This document shows positions 1 to 9,165 of a DNA stretch of 64,000 bases, in pieces. The translations under genes and the position numbers were made by a program. Positions within the stretch are counted from its first letter, which is position 1. Every line of letters begins with the position of its first letter. The notes beneath the pieces are model-generated. The model was not told where the DNA came from. It made no database searches and saw only the letters and a list, made by a program, of their open reading frames with translations. The stretch is from Marinobacter persicus (GTDB lineage: Bacteria > Pseudomonadota > Gammaproteobacteria > Pseudomonadales > Oleiphilaceae): contig NZ_PTIV01000021.1 in the NCBI RefSeq assembly GCF_002934325.1, positions 1-64,000 on the forward strand. Reading direction: 5' to 3'.

Positions 1-205
1 ACCGCCTGATGCGATTCCTGTTCGTCGGGCCAGTGCTTTGCCTGCGGCTTCCTTCAGATTCCACCTCGCGGTGGACACCCTTGCCGTCCGGCTAGCGGTT
101 CCCCTTGCCGGGCCCACAGGGGACTTGCACCCCCAAGTCATCCGGCCAGCACCACCTGTACCGGAACAGCGCCCGTCAAGGCGCTACGCGCCATGCCTGG
201 CGCAC
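1..205 (-). mobile_element. 5' end of a group II (IIC-type) intron, truncated by window edge
   Basis: Read on the minus strand from position 205, the sequence begins GTGCGCC, the group II intron 5' consensus. It continues with GGGGGTGCAAGTCCCC (about 132-147) and then the domain I stretch GGAATCTGAAGGAAGCCGC and GACGAACAGGAA further in. These are the conserved 5'-half sequences of bacterial class C introns as I know them. The intron-encoded reverse transcriptase, domain V and the 3' end would lie to the left of the window. The element sits 4 nt after the U-tract of the hairpin at 210-234, which is the usual target of class C introns. Whether the intron is complete cannot be seen. Confidence 0.8.
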
Positions 206-209
206 CATG

Positions 210-234
210 AAAAAGGCCTCCGGATAGGAGGCCT
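210..234 (-). terminator. intrinsic terminator, target of the intron
   Basis: On the minus strand an 8-bp perfect stem (AGGCCTCC / GGAGGCCT) with a 5-nt loop is followed by five U. It would end minus-strand transcripts coming from azlCD or the small frame at 235-480. The intron boundary follows at once. Confidence 0.75.
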
Positions 235-480
235 GTATCAACAGTGTAAACCCTGAGTTTACTCGAAGCTTCTGGGCGAAGGTTGTCTGGCTTCAGGAAT
301 GGTTTGTCGCCAGTGCTGTCATGGTCGCCCAGCAGTTTGCCGTCACTCTCGCGGATTTTTCCATACATGGAGTGTTTGTGGAAGGTTTTGCGCTTGATGA
401 TAGTGTGGTCGGTTTGTAAGGCAATTATTCATAGGCTATTGCTATAGCTAAGGCGTGGGAGGGCATTCACGGAGAATGAC
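235..480 (-). other. azlD downstream region with a doubtful small reading frame
   Basis: On the minus strand a frame opens with ATG at 368 (MYGKIRESDGKLLGDHD...) and stays open through the terminator and into the intron, with no stop before the hairpin and no clear ribosome-binding site. It may be the decayed 3' end of a gene, or not coding at all. I do not recognise the peptide. Nothing else is visible in this stretch. Confidence 0.2.
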
Positions 481-813
481 TCAGAACCAATGGCCTTGCT
501 GAATGGCCATATAGGCGATCGTGCCCACGGCGATTGAGAGAAGGGCATTACGACGCCAGAGGTGAATCACAATGACCAGCAGGCTGGGGATCAGGGCATC
601 CAGCCCGGGCACTGGCGCCTGCCAGTCTGCGGATCGCTGAATAAAGACCGTTGCCAGAAGGGCCATGACAGCGGCTGGAAGAAACCGCCCAAGGTGTTGG
701 ATCAGGGGGTGCTCTGTGTGCCGATGCAGGAATAGAAAAGGCACCACCCGGGTGGCAAACGTTGCCAGCGCAGAGACAGCGATAAATGCGGTAATGTACA
801 GGCTCTCAGTCAT
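481..813 (-). CDS. azlD: AzlD family branched-chain amino acid exporter subunit
   Basis: A 110-residue inner-membrane protein with about four hydrophobic segments, the normal size of AzlD. AzlC and AzlD together form a branched-chain amino acid (and azaleucine) exporter. The ATG at 813 was chosen because the product MTESLYITAFIAVSALATF... begins at the family's usual place; a longer in-frame extension is hydrophilic and has no family resemblance. The start overlaps the end of azlC by 8 nt, so the pair is translationally coupled. Confidence 0.85.
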   Translation of the reverse strand: MTESLYITAFIAVSALATFATRVVPFLFLHRHTEHPLIQHLGRFLPAAVMALLATVFIQRSADWQAPVPGLDALIPSLLVIVIHLWRRNALLSIAVGTIAYMAIQQGHWF

Positions 814-1510
814 GTGGGGCCTCCAGATCCAGGCTCTGGTTGCGGTGCCGGCGGTATTGCGCCAGCAACACCACTGTGACGATGGCGATGCCGGCAATCA
901 GCTGACGGGTGTTAGGCACCAGTAGCATGGCAACGCCGGCAGCCAGGGCACCACACCACACCGGAAAGCTATCCCCCAGCGACTTGAGCTGCTCAATCGT
1001 CAGCACGATGAACAACGCCACCAGCGCAAACTCAATACCGGTGCTGTCAAACGCCACCCATTCGCCCAGTAGCCCGCCAAGGGTGCAGCCTGCCACCCAG
1101 TACAACTGGTTAAACAGGGTGATGCGGAAATCGAGCAGTTGTTCGCCTTTGCGGTCCGAACCTCGTGGACGGCTGGTGAGCAGGGAATAGGTTTCGTCGG
1201 TCAGGCCGAAAATCAGATAGGCTTTGCGCCAGCCCGCACCTTGAAACTGGCCTAGCAGCGACAGGCCATAGAACAGATGCCGGGCGTTTAGCACAAACAT
1301 GGCCACGGCCACTTCCATTAGCCCTGCGTTGGCTGCCAGGAGGCTCACCGCCAGAATCTGGCCGGCACCGGCATAGATCACCACGCCCATGAGCGGAGCA
1401 ATCCACCAGGCGTAGTCCAGTTGGGTGGCAAACAGGACCCCGAAGGCTGTGCCCAGGGGCAGGTAGCCGAACAGAATCGGTAATGTCAGGCGGAATGTGG
1501 TCTGATTCAT
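806..1510 (-). CDS. azlC: AzlC family branched-chain amino acid exporter
   Basis: A 234-residue polytopic membrane protein. The motifs PLGTAFGVLF and LNARHLFYGLSL, and FGLTDETYSLL in the middle, are typical of AzlC (LIV-E family). It acts in the inner membrane with AzlD as an exporter of branched-chain amino acids. The ATG at 1510 gives the usual family length; a 34-residue upstream extension is possible but looks unlike the family. It is transcribed away from the chemoreceptor at 1670, and the 159-nt gap must hold both promoters. Confidence 0.85.
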   Translation of the reverse strand: MNQTTFRLTLPILFGYLPLGTAFGVLFATQLDYAWWIAPLMGVVIYAGAGQILAVSLLAANAGLMEVAVAMFVLNARHLFYGLSLLGQFQGAGWRKAYLIFGLTDETYSLLTSRPRGSDRKGEQLLDFRITLFNQLYWVAGCTLGGLLGEWVAFDSTGIEFALVALFIVLTIEQLKSLGDSFPVWCGALAAGVAMLLVPNTRQLIAGIAIVTVVLLAQYRRHRNQSLDLEAPHD

Positions 1511-1669
1511 TAGCTTACAAACATTGAGAAAGCCGGCGATGATAGGCGAACGGAGCGGGTTTTGAAAGACGGAGCCAGGCAGCATCGAAGGCCGTGAAGC
1601 CGGCGTAGACACAAAAGTGTCACAAAACAGGCATACCCTCCGGGGAAACCCTGCTTTATCGGAGTTTCA

Positions 1670-3286
1670 ATGCTTGCCACTGTTCGTGCCCGTATCCTGT
1701 TTTTCGCTTTTCTGTCACTGGCTGCGGTAGCTGGCCTGGCCGCGATGGCCTGGGTGATTATCCTCAAGGCTGAAGATACTTCCGATAACCTTATCCGTAA
1801 CACGTTGCAGGAATCCTGGATTCTCATTGATCTGGAACAGGATCACCGTCGGCTTCAGGATCTGGCCTACAAGGTTAAAGCACAATTGCTGCTCTGGGAT
1901 GAAATTGAAGCCGAATACCATGAGATCGAGACTGCTTTGGCCAAACATTGGCAGCGAGTCGAAAGTACACCGAGCCTCATGGCTTGGGCCACTGATCATG
2001 AGGCCAGCTTCGAAGAAGTGCAGACCTTGATGGCCGACATGAAAGCCGGGATCGACCAGAAAAGCTATTACCGTGTCGGCCAGGTTGTCGATTTCCAGTT
2101 GTTCCCCGCTCTGGAACCCATGCTGGGTGCCATCAGCGAGCGCCAGAATAAAAGTCGGAACGAGGTCTCCGCCGGGGCTGATGACCTTCTCAAATTTCTG
2201 GATGATCAACAGTTTCTGCTGCTGGCCGGTTCCGGGACGTTCCTGGTTGTGGTCATTGTGATGACGCTGTGGTTACGTCGATCGGTCATTCTCCGACTCC
2301 AGGGCATCGAACGGGAGTTGACGGCCATGGAGCAGCAATCAGACCTGACCCTGACTCCAAGATTAAACGGTCGTGATGAAGTGGCCGGGGTGGCAGGCGC
2401 CCTGGAACGTCTGGTGTCACGGTTTGAAGGCTTTATCGGGGATATCCGGAACGCTGCAAGCGGTCTGGATGAGCGTTCCTCGGCCCTGGATGAGGGTGCT
2501 GAGGCCCTGCAACAGGCTTCTGACGCCACGCGTCGTCAAATTAGCGATGTCACCACCTCCATGGCCGCAATCTCTGAGCAGGCGTCACAGATTGAGCAGG
2601 CCACCGAGCAGTCGGCCAGCACCGTAAGTCAGGCGGTGTCGGCAAACAGTGAAGTGCGTGAAGGCCTCCAGCACAGCGAGACGGGAGCCAATCACACCAT
2701 GGAAGTCATCGCCCGGGTGTCGTCCTCAATCCAGGCATTGAATGAATCCACCGGCAATATTGAGCAAGTGATCGGAGTGATTGCGGACATTGCCGAACAG
2801 ACCAACCTTCTGGCCCTCAATGCGGCCATTGAAGCTGCAAGAGCGGGCGAGCATGGAAGAGGCTTCGCGGTGGTGGCGGATGAAGTACGGACCCTCTCCC
2901 AGCGCACGGCGGATTCGACCCGTAATATTCGCCAGTGGGTTGAGGACCTGGTTAGTGGCGTTGGTAATGTGGACCTACTGCTAACCGAAGTCCGGAGTGC
3001 CGGTGAACAGAACCGGGATAACCTTCTGACTCTCAAGAACCATCTGGAACAGCTCAATGGACAGTTCGATGAACTGGAGCAGCAAAGCGACAGTATCCGC
3101 GAGTCTGTGACCCTTCAACGCGATGAAATCGGTCGGGTAGGGCGCCGGGCCGATGCCCTGTCAGCCAGTGCCGAGACACTGACGGAAAATGTTCAGGGCA
3201 CACGGATGATCAGTGATGCCCTGCGGCAGGAATCAGTCTCCATGCGCCAGTTGATGGCCAGCTTCCGTACACGGGCGTGCGAGTAG
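1670..3286 (+). CDS. methyl-accepting chemotaxis protein
   Basis: A 538-residue chemoreceptor. It has a first membrane segment at about 8-31, a helical periplasmic sensor of about 150 residues, a second membrane segment near 182-203, a HAMP domain to about 257, and a long coiled-coil signalling domain. The hairpin tip reads [26 protein letters not shown]...[14 protein letters not shown], the conserved CheA/CheW contact. The ligand is unknown; the sensor is all-helical. No CheB/CheR tethering pentapeptide is seen at the C terminus (RTRACE). The ribosome-binding site CGGAG lies before the ATG. Confidence 0.92.
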   Translation: MLATVRARILFFAFLSLAAVAGLAAMAWVIILKAEDTSDNLIRNTLQESWILIDLEQDHRRLQDLAYKVKAQLLLWDEIEAEYHEIETALAKHWQRVESTPSLMAWATDHEASFEEVQTLMADMKAGIDQKSYYRVGQVVDFQLFPALEPMLGAISERQNKSRNEVSAGADDLLKFLDDQQFLLLAGSGTFLVVVIVMTLWLRRSVILRLQGIERELTAMEQQSDLTLTPRLNGRDEVAGVAGALERLVSRFEGFIGDIRNAASGLDERSSALDEGAEALQQASDATRRQISDVTTSMAAISEQASQIEQATEQSASTVSQAVSANSEVREGLQHSETGANHTMEVIARVSSSIQALNESTGNIEQVIGVIADIAEQTNLLALNAAIEAARAGEHGRGFAVVADEVRTLSQRTADSTRNIRQWVEDLVSGVGNVDLLLTEVRSAGEQNRDNLLTLKNHLEQLNGQFDELEQQSDSIRESVTLQRDEIGRVGRRADALSASAETLTENVQGTRMISDALRQESVSMRQLMASFRTRACE

Positions 3287-3351
3287 GTAGTCTCCGGGTC
3301 TTCTGATTGCCGACAAGAAACCGTAACATGGGCGCCATTGATGGAGGGTCC

Positions 3352-3609
3352 ATGACTAACCAAACCGAAAACCAGCCGGAAGGTGATCCCCGGCAGGAAA
3401 AATTCGTTGTTGAGACGGAGTTGCTTTCTGACGACCTGCTCGAGGGCCTGGCTGAGGAATATTGCACCCGTTATCACGGGCTTAATGACACCGAATCCCC
3501 CTTGGCGGAGCGGGACAGGGTACTGGCCGCACTGCGCCGGGGCGACTTGGTTGTCTGGTTTGATCCGGTTGAAAATATCGCCAGTCTGGGACATCCATCG
3601 AAGGTATAA
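3352..3609 (+). CDS. YheU-like (UPF0270) protein
   Basis: An 85-residue acidic cytoplasmic protein. The core, from LLSDDLLEGLAEEYCTR through ERDRVLAALRRGDLVVWFDPVENIASL, follows the YheU pattern of L-L-E-F-x-R-G, then KV-x-L-x-GE-x-V-I-x-F, then a terminal N-I. Family function is unknown. The start at 3352 is set by a good site (GGAGG, 4-9 nt upstream); an ATG 45 nt earlier has none. It stands alone between the chemoreceptor and gacA. The match is distant, so the family call is moderate. Confidence 0.6.
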   Translation: MTNQTENQPEGDPRQEKFVVETELLSDDLLEGLAEEYCTRYHGLNDTESPLAERDRVLAALRRGDLVVWFDPVENIASLGHPSKV

Positions 3610-3681
3610 GTGAATCCCGGCTATTCGGGCCGACATTGAAAAGATACACTTGTTCTATTGTTATGCCTGAATGAGAGGTGA

Positions 3682-4344
3682 ATGTTGATCAGGGTATTGG
3701 TTGTAGATGACCACGAGCTGGTGCGCTCCGGCATTACCCGCATGCTGGCGGACAACCCGGACATCGATGTTCTGGGCCAGGTTTCGTCCGGGGAAGATGC
3801 CGTGGAGTTCGTGCGTGGGCAGCGACCTGATATCGTGCTGATGGACATTCGCATGCCCGGCATTGGTGGTTTGGAAGCCACCCGGCGCATTCTCCGCTAT
3901 GACGATTCCATTCGTGTGATTGCAGTGACCGCCTGTGCCGACGACCCATATCCTGCCCGGGTCATGCAGAGCGGGGCCCAGGGCTACATCACCAAAGGTG
4001 CCGGCATTGAAGAAATGGTGCGGGCCATTCGCAAAGCCCATTCGGGGCAGCGCTATATCAGTCCGGAAATTGCCCAGAAAATGGCGCTCAAGCAGATTGC
4101 CGGTGATCCAGACGACGAAGGAGAACTGTCCCTGTTTGAGCGACTCTCGGAACGGGAAATGCAGATTGCGCTGATGGTGGTTAATTGCCAGAAGGTTCAG
4201 GACATTTCAGACAAACTCTGCCTCAGCCCCAAGACGGTGAACACCTACCGCTACCGCATTTTTGAAAAACTTGAGATTTCCAGCGATGTTGAGCTGGCGC
4301 TGATGGCTGTAAGACTCGGATTGGTGGATGGCGACAAGGTCTGA
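3682..4344 (+). CDS. gacA: GacA/UvrY response regulator
   Basis: A 220-residue NarL/FixJ-type regulator. The receiver domain has the acidic pair D9-D10, phospho-acceptor D55 in LMDIRMPG, and Lys in TKGAG. A LuxR-type helix-turn-helix follows (LSEREMQIALMVV...LSPKTVNTYRYRIFEKL). GacA is phosphorylated by GacS and drives small RNAs that titrate CsrA/RsmA. The identity is secured by the sequence and by the overlap with uvrC (17 nt), the classical gacA-uvrC order. A GAGAGGTGA ribosome-binding site precedes ATG 3682. Confidence 0.95.
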   Translation: MLIRVLVVDDHELVRSGITRMLADNPDIDVLGQVSSGEDAVEFVRGQRPDIVLMDIRMPGIGGLEATRRILRYDDSIRVIAVTACADDPYPARVMQSGAQGYITKGAGIEEMVRAIRKAHSGQRYISPEIAQKMALKQIAGDPDDEGELSLFERLSEREMQIALMVVNCQKVQDISDKLCLSPKTVNTYRYRIFEKLEISSDVELALMAVRLGLVDGDKV

Positions 4345-6187
4345 TCCCCCGGAGACTTCCTGGGAGTTTGACAGTAAAAGCTTCCTGAAACAGTTGACTG
4401 AACGTCCTGGCGTGTACCGCATGTACGACGCCGGCGGTAATGTGCTGTATGTGGGTAAGGCCCGGAACCTCAAAAAGCGGGTCAGCAGTTATTTCCGGAA
4501 AACTGGCCTGGCGCCGAAAACCGAGGCCTTGGTCGGCAAGATCCAGTCCATCGAAGTTACCATTACTGGCAGTGAAACCGAAGCGCTGCTACTTGAGCAG
4601 AATCTAATCAAGTCGCTGCGTCCGCCCTATAACATCCTGCTGCGGGACGACAAATCCTACCCCTATATTTACCTGTCCTCCCACAGCGATTACCCCTCGC
4701 TGACGTTCCGTCGCGGTCGCACGAAGAAGGGCGGCGGCACCTGGTTCGGACCTTTTCCCAGCTCTGGCGCGGTTAAGGAAAGTCTTAATATCCTGCAAAA
4801 AGTTTTCCGTATAAGAAACTGTAGTGAAAGCTATTTTCGGAATCGGACCCGACCTTGTTTGCAGTACCAGATCAATCGTTGCACGGCGCCCTGTGTGGAA
4901 TTCATATCCCCGGAGGAATACCAGGAGGATGTCCGCCATGCCACGATGTTTCTGGAGGGCAAGAACCCCGCGATCATCCATGACCTGATGAGCGCCATGG
5001 AGCAGGCATCGAAAAACCTGGAATTCGAAAAGGCGGCCAGCTATCGGGATCAGATCAACCATCTCCGCCACGTCCAGGAGCAGCAGTCCGTTGAGGGTGA
5101 AGGAGGGGATGCCGATGTGGTGGCCATCGCTCAGGAAGCCGGGGTGGTTTGTATCGTGGCCATCATCGTCCGTGGCGGGCGGGTATTGGGTACCAAGGAC
5201 TATTTCCCCAAGTTTTCCCTGGAGCAGTCGGAAGGCGAGCTGTTGGCCGCGTTCCTGGGGCAGTATTATTTTGGCGGTGACACCCGCCGGGAAATCCCCC
5301 GTGACATCCTGGTGCCCGTGGCTGTAGATGAGCAGGAACTGCTGTCCCAGGCCCTGTCCGAAGCCGCCGGCCGTGAAACACGGGTGCGAGGCAATGTTCG
5401 GGGTGAGCGCCGGCGCTGGCTGGAGCTGGCCATGACCAATGCCAGGCAGACCTTGCTGACACACCTGGCCAGCAAGGAAACCGTTTACCGTCGATTATTG
5501 GCACTGCGGGACCTCCTGGAGCTGGCTGAGACCCCGGCTAGGATGGAATGTTTCGACATCAGCCACAGCCAGGGCGAAAATACCGTCGCATCCTGCGTGG
5601 TTTTCGATGAGAATGGGCCGCTGAAGAGTGACTATCGGCTGTATAATATCGAGGGCGTCAAAGCCGGTGACGATTATGCAGCGATGCGGCAGGTACTGAC
5701 CCGTCGGTATCGGCGTATGGTGAACGGTGAAGGCAAACGCCCCGACCTGGTGTTTATCGATGGTGGTAAGGGGCAACTGAACATTGCCCGGGAAGTCTTT
5801 GACGAGCTGGGTATTTCCGATATTCCACTGATTGGTGTCGCCAAGGGTGTGACTCGCCGGGCCGGCATGGAACAGCTGATCGATGCCATGACCGGCAGTG
5901 TCTTTCGGGTGCCGGCGGATTCACCGGCGTTGCATCTGATTCAACACATTCGTGACGAATCGCACCGGTTCGCGATTTCGGGCCACCGGGCGCGGCGGGA
6001 CAAAAAACGACGGCAGTCCACACTGGAAGGCATTGAAGGTGTTGGCCCCAAACGCCGGCGGGAACTGATACGCTATTTTGGTGGTCTGCAGGGTATCCGC
6101 AAAGCCAGTGTTGAAGAAATGGCCAAGGTGCAGGGCATCAGCAAGGGCCTGGCAGAGACCATCTACGCCGCGCTGCACAATGAGTAA
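4328..6187 (+). CDS. uvrC: excinuclease ABC subunit C
   Basis: A 619-residue protein of full family length. The N-terminal GIY-YIG nuclease (RPGVYRMYDAGGNVLYVGKARNLKKRVSSYF; about 26-56) makes the 3' incision. The Cys-rich segment RPCLQYQINRCTAPC and a UvrB-binding UVR helix pair (about 215-250) follow. The RNase H-like endonuclease domain includes ECFDISHSQGENTVAS and VFIDGGKGQL, and tandem HhH motifs close the protein (IEGVGPKRRRELIRYFGG, VQGISKGLAETIY). It works in nucleotide excision repair with UvrAB. It starts inside gacA. Confidence 0.97.
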   Translation: MATRSDPPETSWEFDSKSFLKQLTERPGVYRMYDAGGNVLYVGKARNLKKRVSSYFRKTGLAPKTEALVGKIQSIEVTITGSETEALLLEQNLIKSLRPPYNILLRDDKSYPYIYLSSHSDYPSLTFRRGRTKKGGGTWFGPFPSSGAVKESLNILQKVFRIRNCSESYFRNRTRPCLQYQINRCTAPCVEFISPEEYQEDVRHATMFLEGKNPAIIHDLMSAMEQASKNLEFEKAASYRDQINHLRHVQEQQSVEGEGGDADVVAIAQEAGVVCIVAIIVRGGRVLGTKDYFPKFSLEQSEGELLAAFLGQYYFGGDTRREIPRDILVPVAVDEQELLSQALSEAAGRETRVRGNVRGERRRWLELAMTNARQTLLTHLASKETVYRRLLALRDLLELAETPARMECFDISHSQGENTVASCVVFDENGPLKSDYRLYNIEGVKAGDDYAAMRQVLTRRYRRMVNGEGKRPDLVFIDGGKGQLNIAREVFDELGISDIPLIGVAKGVTRRAGMEQLIDAMTGSVFRVPADSPALHLIQHIRDESHRFAISGHRARRDKKRRQSTLEGIEGVGPKRRRELIRYFGGLQGIRKASVEEMAKVQGISKGLAETIYAALHNE

Positions 6188-6234
6188 CAGAACGTACCAC
6201 CGAGTTGAACAACGGAATTCAAAATAGGAACGCC

Positions 6235-6792
6235 ATGAACTTGCCCAATATTCTGACCATGTCCCGGATTGTGATGATCCCGGTGTTTGTGGTGGTTTTC
6301 TATCTGCCAATGAACTGGAGTTACATGGGGTGTGCCGCCATTTTTGCCCTGGCGGCGGTCACAGACTGGCTGGATGGCTATCTGGCTCGCAAGCTTGATC
6401 AGAGTACGCCGTTTGGCGCCTTCCTGGACCCGGTGGCTGACAAACTCATGGTGGCTGTTGCCCTGGCGGTATTGATTGAGGAACACGCAGCCGTGCTGCT
6501 AACCATCCCTGCGACGGTCATTATCGGTCGTGAAATTGTGATCTCAGCGCTGCGGGAATGGATGGCGGAGATCGGCAGCCGCGCCAGTGTGGCCGTGTCC
6601 TATATTGGCAAGATCAAAACTTCCGCCCAGATGGTAGCCATTGTGGGCTTGCTGGCATTCCCGCCGGGAGAAACCCTGGCTTATGTGGCTCTCGGCCTGC
6701 TCTATGTCGCGGCAGTGCTCACGCTGTGGTCGATGTTCCTTTACCTCAAGGCTGCCCGACACGACCTGTTTCCGAAGAAAGCGGATAGTTAA
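6235..6792 (+). CDS. pgsA: CDP-diacylglycerol--glycerol-3-phosphate 3-phosphatidyltransferase
   Basis: A 185-residue integral membrane enzyme that makes phosphatidylglycerol phosphate, the committed step to PG and cardiolipin. The CDP-alcohol phosphotransferase motif D-G-x2-A-R-x8-G-x3-D-x3-D is intact (DGYLARKLDQSTPFGAFLDPVADK region). The ATG at 6235 follows AGGAACGCC and gives the usual N terminus MNLPNILTMSRI; the upstream in-frame ATG has no site. It lies 47 nt after uvrC. Its last 4 nt overlap the convergent lipoprotein gene. Confidence 0.95.
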   Translation: MNLPNILTMSRIVMIPVFVVVFYLPMNWSYMGCAAIFALAAVTDWLDGYLARKLDQSTPFGAFLDPVADKLMVAVALAVLIEEHAAVLLTIPATVIIGREIVISALREWMAEIGSRASVAVSYIGKIKTSAQMVAIVGLLAFPPGETLAYVALGLLYVAAVLTLWSMFLYLKAARHDLFPKKADS

Positions 6793-7409
6793 TTTGCGTC
6801 TACTCCTTCCAGGCAGTCAAATGCCCACTGGGCTGTGTTGGCGGCAACCTCGGTGGTTCCCTGGCTGAAAGCAGTCATCAGGCTCGCTACTTCGGTGCCT
6901 TGCGCTGGCACCACCTGCTTTTCATCCAGCACGCATAATGTCTCCCGGGTTTGGTTCTGTAGTAACTCATAATAAACGTGTACAACAACCACCGTTCCCT
7001 GGTCGGTTTGTCGGGCGTGAAACCCCCGTAACTCCGGGAGCAGGGAAATGTCCGCGTTGGCAGCGCTGTTGGCCGCCAATACATTGTCAAAGCCGTTGCT
7101 CTCTCGCAGGCTCTGCACTAGCTGGTCATGAACCAGAACCGGCATGGTGTCCCGCCACCGGGTGCCTGGCAGGGCCTGGAATTCCCAGTTGCTTGGCTGT
7201 ATCAGTACCAGAGTGCCGTCAAACGGCGCCGAGGCAAGCGGCAGATCAACCCGCATACTGACCGGCCGGGGGCTTTGATATGCTGCCTGCTGTGGCGTTA
7301 TATCCCCAAGCCCGACAATGCGTGGTGGCTTTGATTCCGGCAATACCGTGCAGGCCGACATTAGCAACACTGAGCCGACCGTAATCAGCGGTTTTGGAAA
7401 GCGCATCAT
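6789..7409 (-). CDS. ABC-type transport auxiliary lipoprotein (PqiC/YmbA-like) of MCE operon
   Basis: A 206-residue protein with a lipoprotein signal peptide (lipobox LLMSAC, Cys20). The rest matches the ABC_trans_aux/PqiC type in layout: an early RVDLP strand, a central W-R-x3-P-V-L-V-x-Q-L segment, and a short helical end. Such proteins sit in the outer membrane and complete MCE lipid bridges. It is the last gene of the minus-strand operon, and its ATG overlaps the stop of the MCE gene (ATGA). The exact partner in the envelope is inferred from context. Confidence 0.75.
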   Translation of the reverse strand: MMRFPKPLITVGSVLLMSACTVLPESKPPRIVGLGDITPQQAAYQSPRPVSMRVDLPLASAPFDGTLVLIQPSNWEFQALPGTRWRDTMPVLVHDQLVQSLRESNGFDNVLAANSAANADISLLPELRGFHARQTDQGTVVVVHVYYELLQNQTRETLCVLDEKQVVPAQGTEVASLMTAFSQGTTEVAANTAQWAFDCLEGVDAN

Positions 7410-8341
7410 TCCCGGTACTCCTTCATGGTTTCTTCGCCCAGCAACGTGCCCCGCGTGTCCTGTTCCAGGCGCCGGGTGAAGGAATTGAGTGTGCGAAGGG
7501 TGTTTCTCAGTTCCCGCAGCGCCGGGCCAAGTTCGCCAACGCCCTGCAAGCCGGTATCCAGTGCTTTTTCATTGTCCGCTGTCAGCCTGTCAAGGCGTTC
7601 CAGTGTCGGTTGCAGTGAATTGACCGAGTCTGCCAGCCCGGCGATCACCGGTTCGAGTTTACCCAGAACCTCTCGGGCGTGGTTGGCCGCTCCGGATACC
7701 CGGCTTGCTGCATCCTCAGTGCGTGCTCCAGCGGCATTAAACTGCTCGAGCAGGGCAATCAGATCCTCCCGGCTTTGCAGCAGCGACTCGCTGGCCGCGC
7801 GGGTGTTTTCCAGAATCCGGGCAATGTTCTCGAGGTTATCTTCCGACAGCAGTTCATTGGCACTGCCCAACAACTGGTCTGCCTTGGTGAGCAGCGTTTC
7901 GCTGTTGGAGAGCAAACTTGTCAGGGTAGAGGGCTGGGCCTCAATCACGGGTGGGTTTTCTCGGCTACCGTTCAATACCGGGCTGTCTGGGGAACCACCG
8001 GTAAACTGCACGCTCATGCTGCCGGTGATGTTAGCCAGCACCAGTCCAGCCTTGGTGTTGGCCCGAATGGGGATGTTCTGGTCTACCCGCACCAGCACAC
8101 GAACGTGGGCCGGATTCTCGGGAGCAAGGGTCAGGTCTTCCACCGTGCCGACATTGACACCGCTGTACAGTACGGCATTGCCCTCGGCCAGGCCTCCAAC
8201 CGGATGATCGAAATTGATGCGGTAATACGCCCACTCGGTGTCGGTCTGGGATTTTTCCAGCCAGAGAGCAAATACGAGGGCCGCCGCCACGGCCACCAGC
8301 GTAAAGAAACCGATAACGACATGATGGGCTTTGGGTTCCAT
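7406..8341 (-). CDS. MCE (MlaD-like) substrate-binding protein
   Basis: A 311-residue protein with one N-terminal membrane anchor (about 8-28) and one MCE domain (about 38-118; DHPVGGLAEGNAVLYSGVNVGTV is the signature). A long helical C-terminal part (about 140-300) probably forms a hexameric needle or barrel extension. MCE proteins bind phospholipids and pass them between membranes. It is coupled to the ATPase upstream (TAATG overlap) and to the lipoprotein downstream. The long helical tail distinguishes it from short MlaD (about 180 aa) and suggests a periplasm-spanning bridge. Confidence 0.88.
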   Translation of the reverse strand: MEPKAHHVVIGFFTLVAVAAALVFALWLEKSQTDTEWAYYRINFDHPVGGLAEGNAVLYSGVNVGTVEDLTLAPENPAHVRVLVRVDQNIPIRANTKAGLVLANITGSMSVQFTGGSPDSPVLNGSRENPPVIEAQPSTLTSLLSNSETLLTKADQLLGSANELLSEDNLENIARILENTRAASESLLQSREDLIALLEQFNAAGARTEDAASRVSGAANHAREVLGKLEPVIAGLADSVNSLQPTLERLDRLTADNEKALDTGLQGVGELGPALRELRNTLRTLNSFTRRLEQDTRGTLLGEETMKEYRE

Positions 8342-9162
8342 TAACCTGGCTCCTCATTGGTGTGCCTCTGGTGCGCGGCGGATGCTGCGCGACCTCGGGG
8401 CCCATGAAAGTATTGTTGAACCCATTGGTCCTGGGTTTCGGCCACGTTGTCCAGTGTGTCAGCAACCAGAACACGGCGTTGTGACAGCACAGCGACCCGA
8501 TCGCAGGCGCTGTACAGGGTATCCAGGTCGTGGGTGACAAGAAACACCGTCAATCCCAGGGCATTTCTGAGCGTGACAATGAGCTCGTCAAAGCCCGCAG
8601 CGCCGATGGGGTCGAGCCCTGCGGTTGGTTCATCCAGAAACAGGATTTCCGGGTCCAGCGCCAGGGCCCGGGCCAGTGCGGCGCGCTTCACCATGCCCCC
8701 GGACAACTCTGAGGGGTATTTCTGTGCGGATTCAGCCGGCAGGCCCGTCAGGGCGAGCTTCATGCAAGCCAGTTCTTCTGCCTCCACCCGGGACAGCCCG
8801 GTATGTTCCATCAGGGGCAGGGCGATGTTCTGGGCCAGATTGAGCGAGGTAAACAAGGCGCCACCCTGAAACAATACGCCGAACCGCTGCTCAAATTGGG
8901 AACGCTGGCCAGGAGACATGGCGGTCAAATCCTTGCCGAACACCCGTATCTGGCCAGCGGACGGTGTTTGTAATCCAATGATGCTGCGCAAAAGCACGGA
9001 TTTACCGGTGCCTGAGCCCCCTACAACGCCAAGAATTTCACCCTGGTAAAGATCCAGGTCCAGGTCCTTATGAACAGTCAGATCGCCAAAGCGGTTATCC
9101 AGGCCGCGCACCTGGATGATTGGTATTGGTTGTCTGGATGCCGGGGACCGATGATCTGCCAT
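8341..9162 (-). CDS. MlaF-like ABC transporter ATPase
   Basis: A 273-residue nucleotide-binding subunit. Walker A is GGSGTGKS (about 48-55), the Q-loop is in FQGGALFTSL, the signature is LSGGMVKRAALARAL, Walker B is ILFLDEPTAGLDP and the switch His is in VTHDL. The variant signature LSGGM is typical of the MlaF branch. It powers the MCE system in the cytoplasm. It lies 3 nt from the permease gene and overlaps the MCE gene by 1 nt. The last 30 residues after the core are polar and unusual. Confidence 0.92.
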   Translation of the reverse strand: MADHRSPASRQPIPIIQVRGLDNRFGDLTVHKDLDLDLYQGEILGVVGGSGTGKSVLLRSIIGLQTPSAGQIRVFGKDLTAMSPGQRSQFEQRFGVLFQGGALFTSLNLAQNIALPLMEHTGLSRVEAEELACMKLALTGLPAESAQKYPSELSGGMVKRAALARALALDPEILFLDEPTAGLDPIGAAGFDELIVTLRNALGLTVFLVTHDLDTLYSACDRVAVLSQRRVLVADTLDNVAETQDQWVQQYFHGPRGRAASAAHQRHTNEEPG

Positions 9163-9165
9163 GAT

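Noticed and set aside
4604..5464. 286-codon minus-strand frame inside uvrC
   Set aside because: Antisense of a conserved gene, no start signal and no recognisable domain.
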